NCBI GenBank assembly: GCA_937132035.1
Contig: CAKZOA010000141.1
Location: 1-46,613 of the forward strand
Reading direction: 5' to 3'
From: an uncultured Desulfobulbaceae bacterium
GTDB lineage: Bacteria; Desulfobacterota; Desulfobulbia; Desulfobulbales; Desulfocapsaceae
DNA: 46,613 nucleotides
Shown: positions 8,161 to 16,490 of the stretch, in pieces
Layout of the letters: every line of letters begins with the position of its first letter
Numbering within the stretch: the first letter of the stretch is position 1
Notes under the pieces: generated by a model
Told to the model about the DNA's origin: nothing
Database searches by the model: none
The model's input: only the letters and a program-made list of their open reading frames with translations
Position numbers and translations under genes: made by a program

Positions 8161-9831
8161 TCAGTCATCCAGGGCGAGAACCGCTCCGGTGGCTGCCGAC
8201 GATGCCAGGCGGCTGTAGATTTTCAGGTATCCGGAGATCACCCGGGGAGCCGGCTTTTGCCACCTACCTCGTCTTTTGGCCAGGATGGCGTCGTCTACCC
8301 GGAGCGAAATCTCCTTGGCGCCTATATCGATGACTATTTCATCGCCATTCTCAACCAGTGCCAGAGGGCCACCCGCCATCGCCTCGGGCGAAATATGGCC
8401 GACAAAGCAACCGTTGTTGGTCCCAGAGAACCGCCCGTCGGTAACAAGGGCGACGGTCTTGCCCATGCCCAGTCCATGGAGGAGTTTCATGGCCTTGAAC
8501 ATCTCCGGCATTCCCGGTCCGCCCTTGGGACCTTCGTAGCGGATAACGACGACGTCACCAGCGCTTACCTGGCCCTGCATGATCGCTTCATTGGCTTCCT
8601 GTTCACTGTTGAAAACCCGGGCTGGACCACTGAATGTATGCATTTCCGGATCAATGGCCGCCGGTTTGGTAATGGCCGAATCCGGTGCCAGATTGCCACG
8701 GAGAACGGCCAGTCCTCCGAAGGCACTGAAAGGATTTTGTAACGTCTTGATGACCTCATTATCCGGAGAACGATACGGCGCCACGTTCTCTGCCAGGCTT
8801 GCACCAGTGACCGTTGGGACGTCACCGTTGAGCAGGGGCAGCAGTTCGGCCATGACGGCAGGGACTCCGCCGGATCTGTGGAAATCGATAACATTGGCAG
8901 ATGCCGCCGGATTCATTTTGGCAACCAACGGTGTGGAACGACTTATCCGGTCAAATAGATCTATATCGAAGCCTATGTCCGCTTCATAGGCAATAGCCGG
9001 TATATGCAGCGCTGCATTGGTCGAGCCGCCAATGGCCGCCGTCAATCGAACCGCATTCTCCAGAGACTTCAAGGTAATAATTTGTCGAGCGGAGACCTCG
9101 TTTCGAATCAGTTCGACTATGGCTTCACCGCTGGCAAAGGCTACCTGCATCCTTCCGGCATGAGTTGCCGGTATCATGGCACTGCCTGTCAGCGACATAC
9201 CAAGCGCCTCGGCAATGCAGCACATGGTATTGGCCGTACCCAAAAACGAGCATGATCCGCAGGTAGGCGCACAGGTATCTTCCATGGCAACCAGTTCATC
9301 CATGTCGATGGCTCCCCGGCGCAATCTGCCGACACCTTCGATGATGGAAGTGGAATCAGAGGTACGGCCGTCTATCTGAGGTCCACCGAGCATTGGTCCG
9401 CCGTTCACCAGAATAGCGGGCAGATCGAGCCTGGCTGCCGCCATGAGCATGCCCGGCACTATCTTGTCACAGGAACCAAGCAGAACAATGCCGTCAAAGC
9501 GGTGGGCCTGAACCATCAGCTCAATGCTGTGAGCAATGATATCCCTGGTCGGCAGTATGTAACGCATACCCTCATGGCCTTCAGCGATACCGTCGCAGGC
9601 ACCGATGACGCCGAACTCAACAGGGGTCCCGCCATTGCTCCAGATACCGGCCTTAACCGACTCCGCTACCTGGCGCAGATTACTGTGACCGGGCACCACC
9701 GTACTCCAGGCGTTGGCCACTGCGATCATAGGTCTTTCAAGATTCCGATCACTGTACCCCATGGACTTGTAATAGGCGCGGTTAATACTCCACTCCGGCC
9801 TTTTGAGTATCTCCTGACTGCGCAGTTTCAT
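8161..9831 (-). CDS. IlvD/Edd-family dehydratase, probably a sugar-acid dehydratase
   Basis: The 556-residue protein belongs to the iron-sulfur dihydroxyacid/sugar-acid dehydratases, which convert a 2,3-dihydroxyacid to a 2-keto-3-deoxyacid. Cluster and metal residues are visible: D80 in [16 protein letters not shown]121-D122-K123 in [11 protein letters not shown], and C191 and C194 in APTCGSC. The motif after the last cysteines reads [12 protein letters not shown] where biosynthetic IlvD usually has GSCSGMFTANSM. The substrate loop reads [18 protein letters not shown] (about 467-484) instead of the usual RFSGGTSG type. Together with its place as last gene of a sugar-acid operon, 78 bases after pdxA2, this favours a catabolic role. 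Biosynthetic IlvD remains possible. The start has a GAGG five bases upstream. Confidence 0.82.
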   Translation of the reverse strand: MKLRSQEILKRPEWSINRAYYKSMGYSDRNLERPMIAVANAWSTVVPGHSNLRQVAESVKAGIWSNGGTPVEFGVIGACDGIAEGHEGMRYILPTRDIIAHSIELMVQAHRFDGIVLLGSCDKIVPGMLMAAARLDLPAILVNGGPMLGGPQIDGRTSDSTSIIEGVGRLRRGAIDMDELVAMEDTCAPTCGSCSFLGTANTMCCIAEALGMSLTGSAMIPATHAGRMQVAFASGEAIVELIRNEVSARQIITLKSLENAVRLTAAIGGSTNAALHIPAIAYEADIGFDIDLFDRISRSTPLVAKMNPAASANVIDFHRSGGVPAVMAELLPLLNGDVPTVTGASLAENVAPYRSPDNEVIKTLQNPFSAFGGLAVLRGNLAPDSAITKPAAIDPEMHTFSGPARVFNSEQEANEAIMQGQVSAGDVVVIRYEGPKGGPGMPEMFKAMKLLHGLGMGKTVALVTDGRFSGTNNGCFVGHISPEAMAGGPLALVENGDEIVIDIGAKEISLRVDDAILAKRRGRWQKPAPRVISGYLKIYSRLASSAATGAVLALDD

Positions 9832-9909
9832 CCTCGCCTCATTGTGGTAGATTTTTTGACAACATACACCGAACAGCCTGAAAAAATGTTGTGCCCATGC
9901 CAGTTCTTG

Positions 9910-10941
9910 TCAGCAGGCGAGAGCCGCCGCCATTCTTATGGCCTCCACCATTGACTGCGGATTGGCACGTCCATCGCCAGCTTTGTCAAAGGCAGTGCCA
10001 TGGTCCACCGATGTACGGACAATGGGCAGACCGATAGTGACATTTACTCCGGCCATCTGCCCCCAGGTATCAGTGGCATCGTCATAGACAAAGCCGGAAA
10101 GCTTTGCCGGAATATGCCCCTGATCGTGATACATGACCACCACTGCATCATACATCCCCCCCTTCATTTTGCTGAAAACGGTATCTGCGGGCAACGGCCC
10201 CTCCACCTGAATCATCAGAGCCCTGGCCGCCTCCACCGCCGGCAGTATTTCTTGTTCATCCTCAGTGCCGAAGAGGCCACCCTCGCCGCAATGCGGATTG
10301 AGACCGGCAACGGCTATGCGGGGAAGGGGTATCCCCAGCAGTTTGAGTGTTTCATTGGTGAGTTGGATCACTTTTTCTATCCGCTCCTTTTTCACCCGGT
10401 CACAGGCTTCCCGCAGCGAGACATGGGTTGACACATGGGTTATGCGAAAACCTTTGTCGGCGAGCATCATGGCAAAATCGGCGGTTCCCGTCTTCTCTCC
10501 GTAAATCTCGGTATGCCCGGCATAATGGTATCCGGCCATGTTTATAGCCGCTTTGTTGATCGGTCCCGTTACCGTGCCGTCAATATCACCGGCCATTGCC
10601 AGCGCTATGGCCCGGTCGACATATTCAAAAGAAGCCCGGCCCTGTGTTGCTGTCACGGTTTTATGCCGCAGTTCACCGATAGGGATGTTTTTGAGATCAA
10701 GAACATCCAGCGAGCCATGACGAAAGAGACCATCGTCTGGTTGTTCACAGCTGTTGATCTCCATCGACAGTTTCGAAAAGGCAACCGCGTTTGCCATAAT
10801 GGTGGCATCGCCAATGATCAGTGGCCTGCACAAAGTGTAGATATCTTTCTCTGCCAGGGCCTTGGCGCATATTTCAGGGCCGATTCCTCCGGGGTCCCCC
10901 ATGCTAATGCCAAGAAGCGGAAGTTTTTTCGGATGTGCCAT
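9910..10941 (-). CDS. pdxA2: PdxA2-like 4-phospho-threonate/erythronate dehydrogenase
   Basis: This 343-residue PdxA-family protein keeps the three metal histidines: H143 in AGHTEIYGEKTG, H173 in STHVSLREA, and H272 in YHDQGHIPAK. PdxA oxidises 4-hydroxythreonine-4-phosphate in vitamin B6 synthesis. The PdxA2 subgroup, found beside DUF1537 kinases, oxidises and decarboxylates D-threonate-4-phosphate or D-erythronate-4-phosphate to dihydroxyacetone phosphate. The gene starts nine bases after a DUF1537 kinase gene, and the YAGHTEIYGEKTG segment differs from the usual PGHTExLA of B6-synthesis PdxA. I therefore favour the catabolic role. Confidence 0.88.
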   Translation of the reverse strand: MAHPKKLPLLGISMGDPGGIGPEICAKALAEKDIYTLCRPLIIGDATIMANAVAFSKLSMEINSCEQPDDGLFRHGSLDVLDLKNIPIGELRHKTVTATQGRASFEYVDRAIALAMAGDIDGTVTGPINKAAINMAGYHYAGHTEIYGEKTGTADFAMMLADKGFRITHVSTHVSLREACDRVKKERIEKVIQLTNETLKLLGIPLPRIAVAGLNPHCGEGGLFGTEDEQEILPAVEAARALMIQVEGPLPADTVFSKMKGGMYDAVVVMYHDQGHIPAKLSGFVYDDATDTWGQMAGVNVTIGLPIVRTSVDHGTAFDKAGDGRANPQSMVEAIRMAAALAC

Positions 10942-10950
10942 TCGTTACCT

Positions 10951-12225
10951 CTACTTGAGTTGTTGGATAAGCTCCAGCAGTGCATCGTCGCTGCCAAAGG
11001 CGCCGGCCTTGGTTACCACCGGCAGTCCATTATAATCCCCGCCGACAACCATCCCCAGTACCAGACCGGGAAGTATTTCCTCCTGCAGACATATGCCGTC
11101 AGCGGCTATATCGCCCAGTACGGCCTCGGCGGTATCCCCTCCGGAGAGAAAAAGACCATCGAAAACATCATCTTGAAGAACCGATGCCGCGCACCTGGCT
11201 ACAGCCGCTATCACCAGATTCGGCTCCACCTGCTGCGCCGCCTTCTCGGAAATAGGAGCCAGTGACATGACAATGCCGGAGGAGCTGCGGGCAAGATCGC
11301 TCCCACCGCTGCTCGACGACTCCACAGGGGCTCCTTCTTCTGCGAGGAGCTCTTCGGGCTGCAGAAGAATATGTGTCATATCCGCCTGCACCGTCAATCG
11401 CTCAACCTGTCTTTTCATGACCTGTGAGGCAGAACCGCAGACAAGAAGCCATCGGCGCACAGAAGGACGTCGGAAACCTTCTCTTTCTTGCCTGTCGGCG
11501 GCTGTCACCTCCACAACCGCCGAGGCGAGTCCGGCAGAACCAGCCAGCAGAATATGAGCCTTGTTCAATTGTCGGCGGGCAAGAAGAGCGATTGTCTGCA
11601 AGTGCTCTGTGCTGAGCGCATCGAAAACAAAGTGTCTGCAGCCGCGGCGAGTAAGCTGCCAAAGCCTTTTTTCGAGTTCACCAGGGCCACTGTCAATCCA
11701 GTCGAGACCAACATGTCCCACCTGAAAATCGCTCTGAGTGCCCAGCAGAACCGAGAGCCGCGACTCCTTTACCGGACAGAGCGGATCCCGGCCTATTTCC
11801 GTCTGGGCCACGGGCACCCCGGCAACCATATGTACATCGTCTCGCGTTGTTCTTCCCTGCACGGGAAGCGCCGGGGCGACAAAACTCATCTCCGCCCTGC
11901 TCTGCCGTAAAACTGCGTCTAGTTCCGCGCCGATATTACCCCGCAGGCAGGAATCTATCTTTTTATAGATCAGCGGAGGGAGATCACTGCCCACCCCGGC
12001 CAGGGCTGCAGTCACTCGCTCGGCGGCTTCCCCTGCCTCGACATGGCGCGAATTGGTAAAAATCGACAGCCCTCCGGCCATACCGTTCGCACAGGTGCGC
12101 GTTTCAGCAGCATAGTGTTTCAGAAACATCCTGCCGGCAATACGGCAAAACTGCACTCCGGTATCGGCACCGCCGGTGAGATCATCGGCGATAACAATGG
12201 CGTCGGGCATATTGGCCTTGGTCAT
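10951..12225 (-). CDS. DUF1537 four-carbon acid sugar kinase
   Basis: The 424-residue product has the two-domain DUF1537 layout. The N-terminal sugar-acid-binding half opens with IVIADDLTGGADTG and includes YKKIDSCLRGNIGAEL. The C-terminal nucleotide-binding half has GLFLSGGDTAEAVL and VVTKAGAFGSDDAL. Characterised members phosphorylate O4 of D-threonate, D-erythronate or L-threonate, and 3-oxo-isoapionate in other clusters. Its start overlaps the upstream larA-like stop by four bases (ATGA), so the two are translationally coupled. With the adjacent pdxA2 it makes the known two-step route to dihydroxyacetone phosphate. Confidence 0.9.
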   Translation of the reverse strand: MTKANMPDAIVIADDLTGGADTGVQFCRIAGRMFLKHYAAETRTCANGMAGGLSIFTNSRHVEAGEAAERVTAALAGVGSDLPPLIYKKIDSCLRGNIGAELDAVLRQSRAEMSFVAPALPVQGRTTRDDVHMVAGVPVAQTEIGRDPLCPVKESRLSVLLGTQSDFQVGHVGLDWIDSGPGELEKRLWQLTRRGCRHFVFDALSTEHLQTIALLARRQLNKAHILLAGSAGLASAVVEVTAADRQEREGFRRPSVRRWLLVCGSASQVMKRQVERLTVQADMTHILLQPEELLAEEGAPVESSSSGGSDLARSSSGIVMSLAPISEKAAQQVEPNLVIAAVARCAASVLQDDVFDGLFLSGGDTAEAVLGDIAADGICLQEEILPGLVLGMVVGGDYNGLPVVTKAGAFGSDDALLELIQQLK

Positions 12226-13499
12226 CGCCGCATCTCTTCTGCCGGTAGCGGTAACATATCGGGCGCATGGGTGAGTACGGTTAACCTGGCATCTGCACCC
12301 TGCTGTTGAAAAGCTGAGTGTAGTGCTTCCTCGATGGTGTCGGCATGACTGAAACCCAGTAGCTCCTTGTCTTTTTGCGTTATGCCCGGTGAATACATAA
12401 TCACGGAAGCCTTCTCCCGGACCATGGCCCAGGCGGCAGCAAGGGCGGCTGCCACACCGTTTTTGATACGGCCCTGGCGGTATCCTGACTGAATATCAGC
12501 AGAGGACCAGGCCGTATATTCGAGAAGATCGGTATGTACCGGACTGACGCCTTCCGGCGCCGGTGTACAGACAATGATGGTTCCCCCCGGCCGAATCATG
12601 CGCTGGGCGGGATAGAGTGACTTGTGCGACTGCCAGAAGTCGAGGTCGCAGGGAAAAGAGTTGGCCAGCACGATATCTGGGATTTCGTGGTAGACCACAC
12701 CGTATATCTTCTTGGCAAGCTGCGTTCCTTTCTTGAAAGCCGCCCGTTTTTCACCGAAGAAGAGACCGACGACACCGCCGTGACTGTCCATTACCACGTT
12801 AAAAATTGTCTCCATGCCGACCATGTCAGCCATATCGTCCATATCGCGGCGCACCGGATTATCCTCGATGCCGAGAAAGGAGTCTCCCCCGCCTTTACAG
12901 GAGAGCAGGTGCGTTTCCGCAGTTGTTTGGGCGCTGCAGACCCCGGGCTGGATTATCTTGGAGGATCCGGAGTATCCTGGAATATGATGTGGGACGATTG
13001 CGCCCAGGCCGATGACGACGTCGGCTTCGGCCACCAGTCTGTTGACTGCCAGCGGTGTTCCCTGGCGCGAGCGACCGAGATCGAGCAGATTGACCGGATC
13101 CCGCCATTGGTGATTGACGACGTCAATACGTCTGTAGACCTGAGCACCGACCTTGTCCCGCATCTCTTCCTCACGCATATACCGGTGAGTGCCGAGGGCC
13201 ATAATGCAGCAGATGTTTTTATCGGGAACGCCGACGGCATTAAGACGGTCGAGCAGTGGCGGCAGAATTTTGTCGGCCGGGGTCATGCGAGTGTTGTCGT
13301 CACTGACGACGGTATCCGTCGGTCTGACCCATTCTCGCATGAGCGGCTGGCCGATTGGATTGTCGAGGGCATCGGCGATATGTTTTTCGAGATCGGTGAG
13401 GGCCTCTGAAGGTTGAGGTGAGAGGATCTCCGCTAAATTATCATTGTCCACCGTAAAGTTCAGGTCGGCACCGCCGAAAGGTATGTGTACATCAGCCAT
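12222..13499 (-). CDS. LarA-family nickel-dependent hydroxyacid racemase/epimerase (copy 1)
   Basis: The 425-residue protein aligns with lactate racemase LarA at nearly constant offset. R71 (NTRMTP), H105 (ALGTHRYM), H171 (VPHHIPGYSG), K181 (SSKIIQPG), H197 (TAETHLLS), and Q290 and K293 (DFWQSHKS) match Lactobacillus LarA R75, H108, H174, K184, H200, Q295 and K298. The lysine would carry the nickel pincer nucleotide, and the two histidines would act as acid and base at C2 of a 2-hydroxyacid. The lysine motif reads GYSGSSK rather than GGRK, so the substrate is probably not lactate. The cofactor genes larB, larC and larE are not in this window. It starts four bases after dctM ends. Confidence 0.88.
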   Translation of the reverse strand: MADVHIPFGGADLNFTVDNDNLAEILSPQPSEALTDLEKHIADALDNPIGQPLMREWVRPTDTVVSDDNTRMTPADKILPPLLDRLNAVGVPDKNICCIMALGTHRYMREEEMRDKVGAQVYRRIDVVNHQWRDPVNLLDLGRSRQGTPLAVNRLVAEADVVIGLGAIVPHHIPGYSGSSKIIQPGVCSAQTTAETHLLSCKGGGDSFLGIEDNPVRRDMDDMADMVGMETIFNVVMDSHGGVVGLFFGEKRAAFKKGTQLAKKIYGVVYHEIPDIVLANSFPCDLDFWQSHKSLYPAQRMIRPGGTIIVCTPAPEGVSPVHTDLLEYTAWSSADIQSGYRQGRIKNGVAAALAAAWAMVREKASVIMYSPGITQKDKELLGFSHADTIEEALHSAFQQQGADARLTVLTHAPDMLPLPAEEMRR

Positions 13500-13503
13500 G
13501 GGG

Positions 13504-14781
13504 TCAGTCTACATAGAGGTCGGGAATGAACATCACAATTTCAGGAACATAGGTCATAAGCACGAGAACACCTATCATGACAAGTAAAAACGGCATGATA
13601 TAGCGTATGATCTCCGAAAGCTGAATATTGGCAATGTTACATGAAATGAACAGACAGATTCCCAGGGGTGGTGTGAGCATGCCAATGGCCAGGGCGGTGA
13701 CCATGACTACGCCGAAGTGAACGGGATCTATGCCAAACTGTACTATTACCGGTAGGAAAACAGGTGTCAGGATAATCAGGGAAGCAGAAGTCTCCATGAA
13801 GGTACCAACAGCCAGCAGGCAGATCAAAATCAGCGAATAGAGAATCAGCGGCGAAGAGGTAAGGCTCACCAGGTAGGCAGCAACGTTCTGCGGCACCCGC
13901 TCGGCGGTGAGAATCCAACCGAAGATATTTGCCGTTGCAATCAGCAGCATAACCGTTGAGGTGGAAATGGCCGCTTTGGCAAAAATCCGTGGCAGATCAC
14001 GCAGTTTCAACTCCCGGTAAATGATAAAACCGACCAGGGCGCCATAGACGGCGGCCACCACAGCCGCCTCGGTAGGGGTGAATATACCGCCGAGAATACC
14101 GCCAAGGATTATAAGCGGCATCAGCAAGGCCCAGAAAGCGCCGACAAAGGTGGTAACAATTGCCTTGAAACCCTGAAAAGTATCGCGGGCGTAGCCGGCC
14201 CGTTTGGCCAGAAAATAACTGACGACTATGAGACTGCCACCGATGAGCGCCCCCGGTATGAAACCGCCGAGGAAGAGCTTGCCAATGGAAACGCCGCCAA
14301 CCACGCCATAGATAATCATTGGTATGGAGGGGGGAATGATAACGCCGATGGATCCACCGGCAGCCTGAACGGCGGCGGCAAATCCTTTATCATAGCCCTT
14401 GCGTATCATCGCCGGTATGGATACGGCGCCGACGGCGGCAGTATCGGCTGCTGCCGCACCGGAAATACCGGCAAAAAACATAGCGGCGACAACGGCCACC
14501 ATGGCCAGACCGCCGACGACGAAGCCGACAATGGCATGAGCGAAATCAAAGAGTCTGCGGGAAATGCCTCCGGCCTCCATGAGTTCTCCCGCCAGCATGA
14601 AAAAAGGGATGGCCATCAGAGGAAAAGAGTCGGTCCCGGTGAACAGTCTCTGGGCCGCCAGGGTCAGTGGCAGATTGGAGGCAAACTCCAGCGTGGCAAC
14701 CGAGGCCACACCGATGGAAAAGGCAATGGGAATGCCAATGATAAAGCAGACAATCAGGGAAAGAAACAGAAAGGCGGTCAT
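13504..14781 (-). CDS. dctM: TRAP transporter large permease (DctM)
   Basis: The 425-residue protein is almost entirely membrane segments, about twelve, with the family motifs PFFMLAGELMEAGGI, GISGAAAADTAAVGAV and PPSIPMIIYGV. It is the sodium- or proton-coupled transport subunit of a tripartite TRAP importer for organic acids. Its start overlaps the end of dctQ by four bases. Together with dctQ and dctP it makes a complete transporter inside the sugar-acid operon, so its substrate is likely the hydroxyacid that the surrounding enzymes metabolise. Confidence 0.95.
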   Translation of the reverse strand: MTAFLFLSLIVCFIIGIPIAFSIGVASVATLEFASNLPLTLAAQRLFTGTDSFPLMAIPFFMLAGELMEAGGISRRLFDFAHAIVGFVVGGLAMVAVVAAMFFAGISGAAAADTAAVGAVSIPAMIRKGYDKGFAAAVQAAGGSIGVIIPPSIPMIIYGVVGGVSIGKLFLGGFIPGALIGGSLIVVSYFLAKRAGYARDTFQGFKAIVTTFVGAFWALLMPLIILGGILGGIFTPTEAAVVAAVYGALVGFIIYRELKLRDLPRIFAKAAISTSTVMLLIATANIFGWILTAERVPQNVAAYLVSLTSSPLILYSLILICLLAVGTFMETSASLIILTPVFLPVIVQFGIDPVHFGVVMVTALAIGMLTPPLGICLFISCNIANIQLSEIIRYIMPFLLVMIGVLVLMTYVPEIVMFIPDLYVD

Positions 14782-15272
14782 AATCGCACCTCCCTGTCAA
14801 GCGGCCGTCCCTGCATGGCGGAGATCATGACGCGGACAGAATTGATGAACATGAAGATCGACCCCACAGGAACCGCCATATAGGGATAGAGCATGGAGAT
14901 GTGCATGGAGGCCGACTCCTGGAACCTGATTATACCCAGGATCTTGAAGCCCCAATAAATTATCATGAGGAGAAACACTTGTATGATCAGATTGGCGACA
15001 ACCACGGTCCAGCGGTGCAGGGATGGCGGCAGCAGTTTTTCCATCAGGTCTATGCCCAGATGAACCTGATACCGGACGCCCGCTGCAGCGCCCATGAAGG
15101 AGATCCAGACGAAAAGATACCTGCCGGCCTCTTCGGACCAGGAAAGAGGATCGTTTAAAACAAAGCGGTACCATACCTGGGCTGTAATAACGACAACCAT
15201 CCCGGCCATCAGCAGAGCCAGAAACCAGTTGATGCAGCGATCCATGATTTCGAAAAACGGTGTGAGAAACAT
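14778..15272 (-). CDS. dctQ: TRAP transporter small permease (DctQ)
   Basis: The 164-residue protein has four membrane segments and the typical DctQ core: WYRFVLNDPLSWSEEAGRYL followed by WISFMGAAAGVRYQVHLGID. I chose the ATG at 15272 because GAGG lies about five bases upstream; an earlier in-frame start would add 30 polar residues that do not fit the family. It partners DctM in the inner membrane. It is separated from dctP by 130 bases holding two hairpins. Confidence 0.92.
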   Translation of the reverse strand: MFLTPFFEIMDRCINWFLALLMAGMVVVITAQVWYRFVLNDPLSWSEEAGRYLFVWISFMGAAAGVRYQVHLGIDLMEKLLPPSLHRWTVVVANLIIQVFLLMIIYWGFKILGIIRFQESASMHISMLYPYMAVPVGSIFMFINSVRVMISAMQGRPLDREVRL

Positions 15273-15310
15273 CTGTCCTCCTGAAAACCTTCGAGAAAAG
15301 AGGGCAGTTC

Positions 15311-15377
15311 GACCCGACCGGGAAAAGCCGGCCGGGTCAGACCTGGGTCCAGCAGTACACAAGTCAACGCCTGGACC
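15311..15377 (-). other. two intercistronic stem-loops between dctP and dctQ
   Basis: The first is GACCCGACCGG (15311-15321) paired with CCGGCCGGGTC (15328-15338), with one A-C mismatch and a six-base loop. The second is GGTCCAG (15346-15352) paired with CTGGACC (15371-15377). Neither is followed by a T-run. Such structures behind a binding-protein gene commonly stabilise the upstream message, giving more binding protein than permease. That role is inferred here. Confidence 0.5.
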
Positions 15378-15402
15378 GGAGCATCAAAGAACGACAGGAC
15401 TC

Positions 15403-16410
15403 TTACATCGCCGCGGCCTTAGCTGCATCGATAAGCCGTTGTCCTTCTTCCTGGTCGCCGCCGCCAATCGCTTTGATCACGGAATCATTGGTATAGACCG
15501 GCGCGACTGCCTTGACAAAAGGTTCTTTATCCGGGTGGGTAACGACCATGCCTTCCTTGGCCAACGCCTGCTCAAGTTCCTGGTCGGCTTTGAGGGAAAG
15601 CTCACGCTCATATGTTTTGGCCTTGGCTGCGGCATCGGCGACGATTTTCTGGTGCTCGGGACTGAGGGTCTGCCAGGTGATTTCGCTGATCAGCATTACT
15701 GCCGGCGAATAGAAATGTCCGGTCATAGCCAGATATTTCTGTACCTCAAAGAACCGCGAGGAATGGATGACCGCCAGGGGGTTTTCCTGGGCGTCGACTA
15801 CTCCCTGTTCCAGAGCTGTGTAGAGTTCGCCGAAAGCCATCGGTGTGGGGCTGGCGCCCAGGGCTTTCATGGTCAGTATGAAAACATCGTCTTCCATTAC
15901 CCTGATCTTCAGTCCGTCCATATCACTCGGGGCATTTATCGGACGCTTGGAATTGGTGATATTACGGAAACCGTTTTCATACCAGCCCAAAGAGCGGATA
16001 CCGACTTTGACGAATTTGTCGGCGATCGATTGACCGATTTCGCCGTCGAGAACACGGTAGCATGACTCACGATCCTTGAACAGAAACGGCAGATTAAAGA
16101 GTTTGACCTGGGGAATGAAATTGCCCATCGGTCCAGTTGAAGTGAGGGTCATCTCCAGAGAGCCGAGCTGCAGACCTTCGACCATATCCCGCTCAGAACC
16201 AAGCTGGGCCGCCGGAAATACCTGGACTTCGATCTCACCGCCGCTTTCTTTGGCAACGATATCACCGAAGTACTCTGCGGCCTGATTATAGATATGACTC
16301 GGCTGTGTGGAAGTACCGAGTTTAATCACTGTCTTGGCATACCCTGTCGTCGAAACAGCAATAACTGCAAACAATGACGCTACTACAGTTGCCAACGCTT
16401 TCTTGCGCAT
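15403..16410 (-). CDS. dctP: TRAP transporter substrate-binding protein (DctP)
   Basis: The 335-residue protein begins with a signal peptide, with cleavage likely after GYA at residue 25. The start at 16410 follows an excellent ribosome binding site (AAGGAGG); a start five codons earlier would lie inside that site. Family features include FPAAQLGSERDMVEGLQLG, the carboxylate-binding arginine in GLKIRVMEDD, and ALEQGVVDAQENPL. It captures the substrate in the periplasm and delivers it to DctQM. Ligand identity is not readable from sequence; the operon suggests a four-carbon or related sugar acid. Confidence 0.95.
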   Translation of the reverse strand: MRKKALATVVASLFAVIAVSTTGYAKTVIKLGTSTQPSHIYNQAAEYFGDIVAKESGGEIEVQVFPAAQLGSERDMVEGLQLGSLEMTLTSTGPMGNFIPQVKLFNLPFLFKDRESCYRVLDGEIGQSIADKFVKVGIRSLGWYENGFRNITNSKRPINAPSDMDGLKIRVMEDDVFILTMKALGASPTPMAFGELYTALEQGVVDAQENPLAVIHSSRFFEVQKYLAMTGHFYSPAVMLISEITWQTLSPEHQKIVADAAAKAKTYERELSLKADQELEQALAKEGMVVTHPDKEPFVKAVAPVYTNDSVIKAIGGGDQEEGQRLIDAAKAAAM

Positions 16411-16472
16411 AACTTCCTCCTTCATTTGATTAAGCTACCTACACTTTCGCCAAACCGTCCCCGACGCGTGCC

Positions 16473-16490
16473 AAACGATGTACATCGTTT
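16473..16490. promoter_or_regulatory. perfect 18-base palindrome before dctP
   Basis: AAACGATGT is followed directly by ACATCGTTT. It straddles the stop codon of the second larA-like gene and lies 63 bases upstream of dctP. It could be an internal operator, or in RNA a seven-pair hairpin with a GUAC loop. No T-run follows, so termination is unlikely. Confidence 0.4.
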
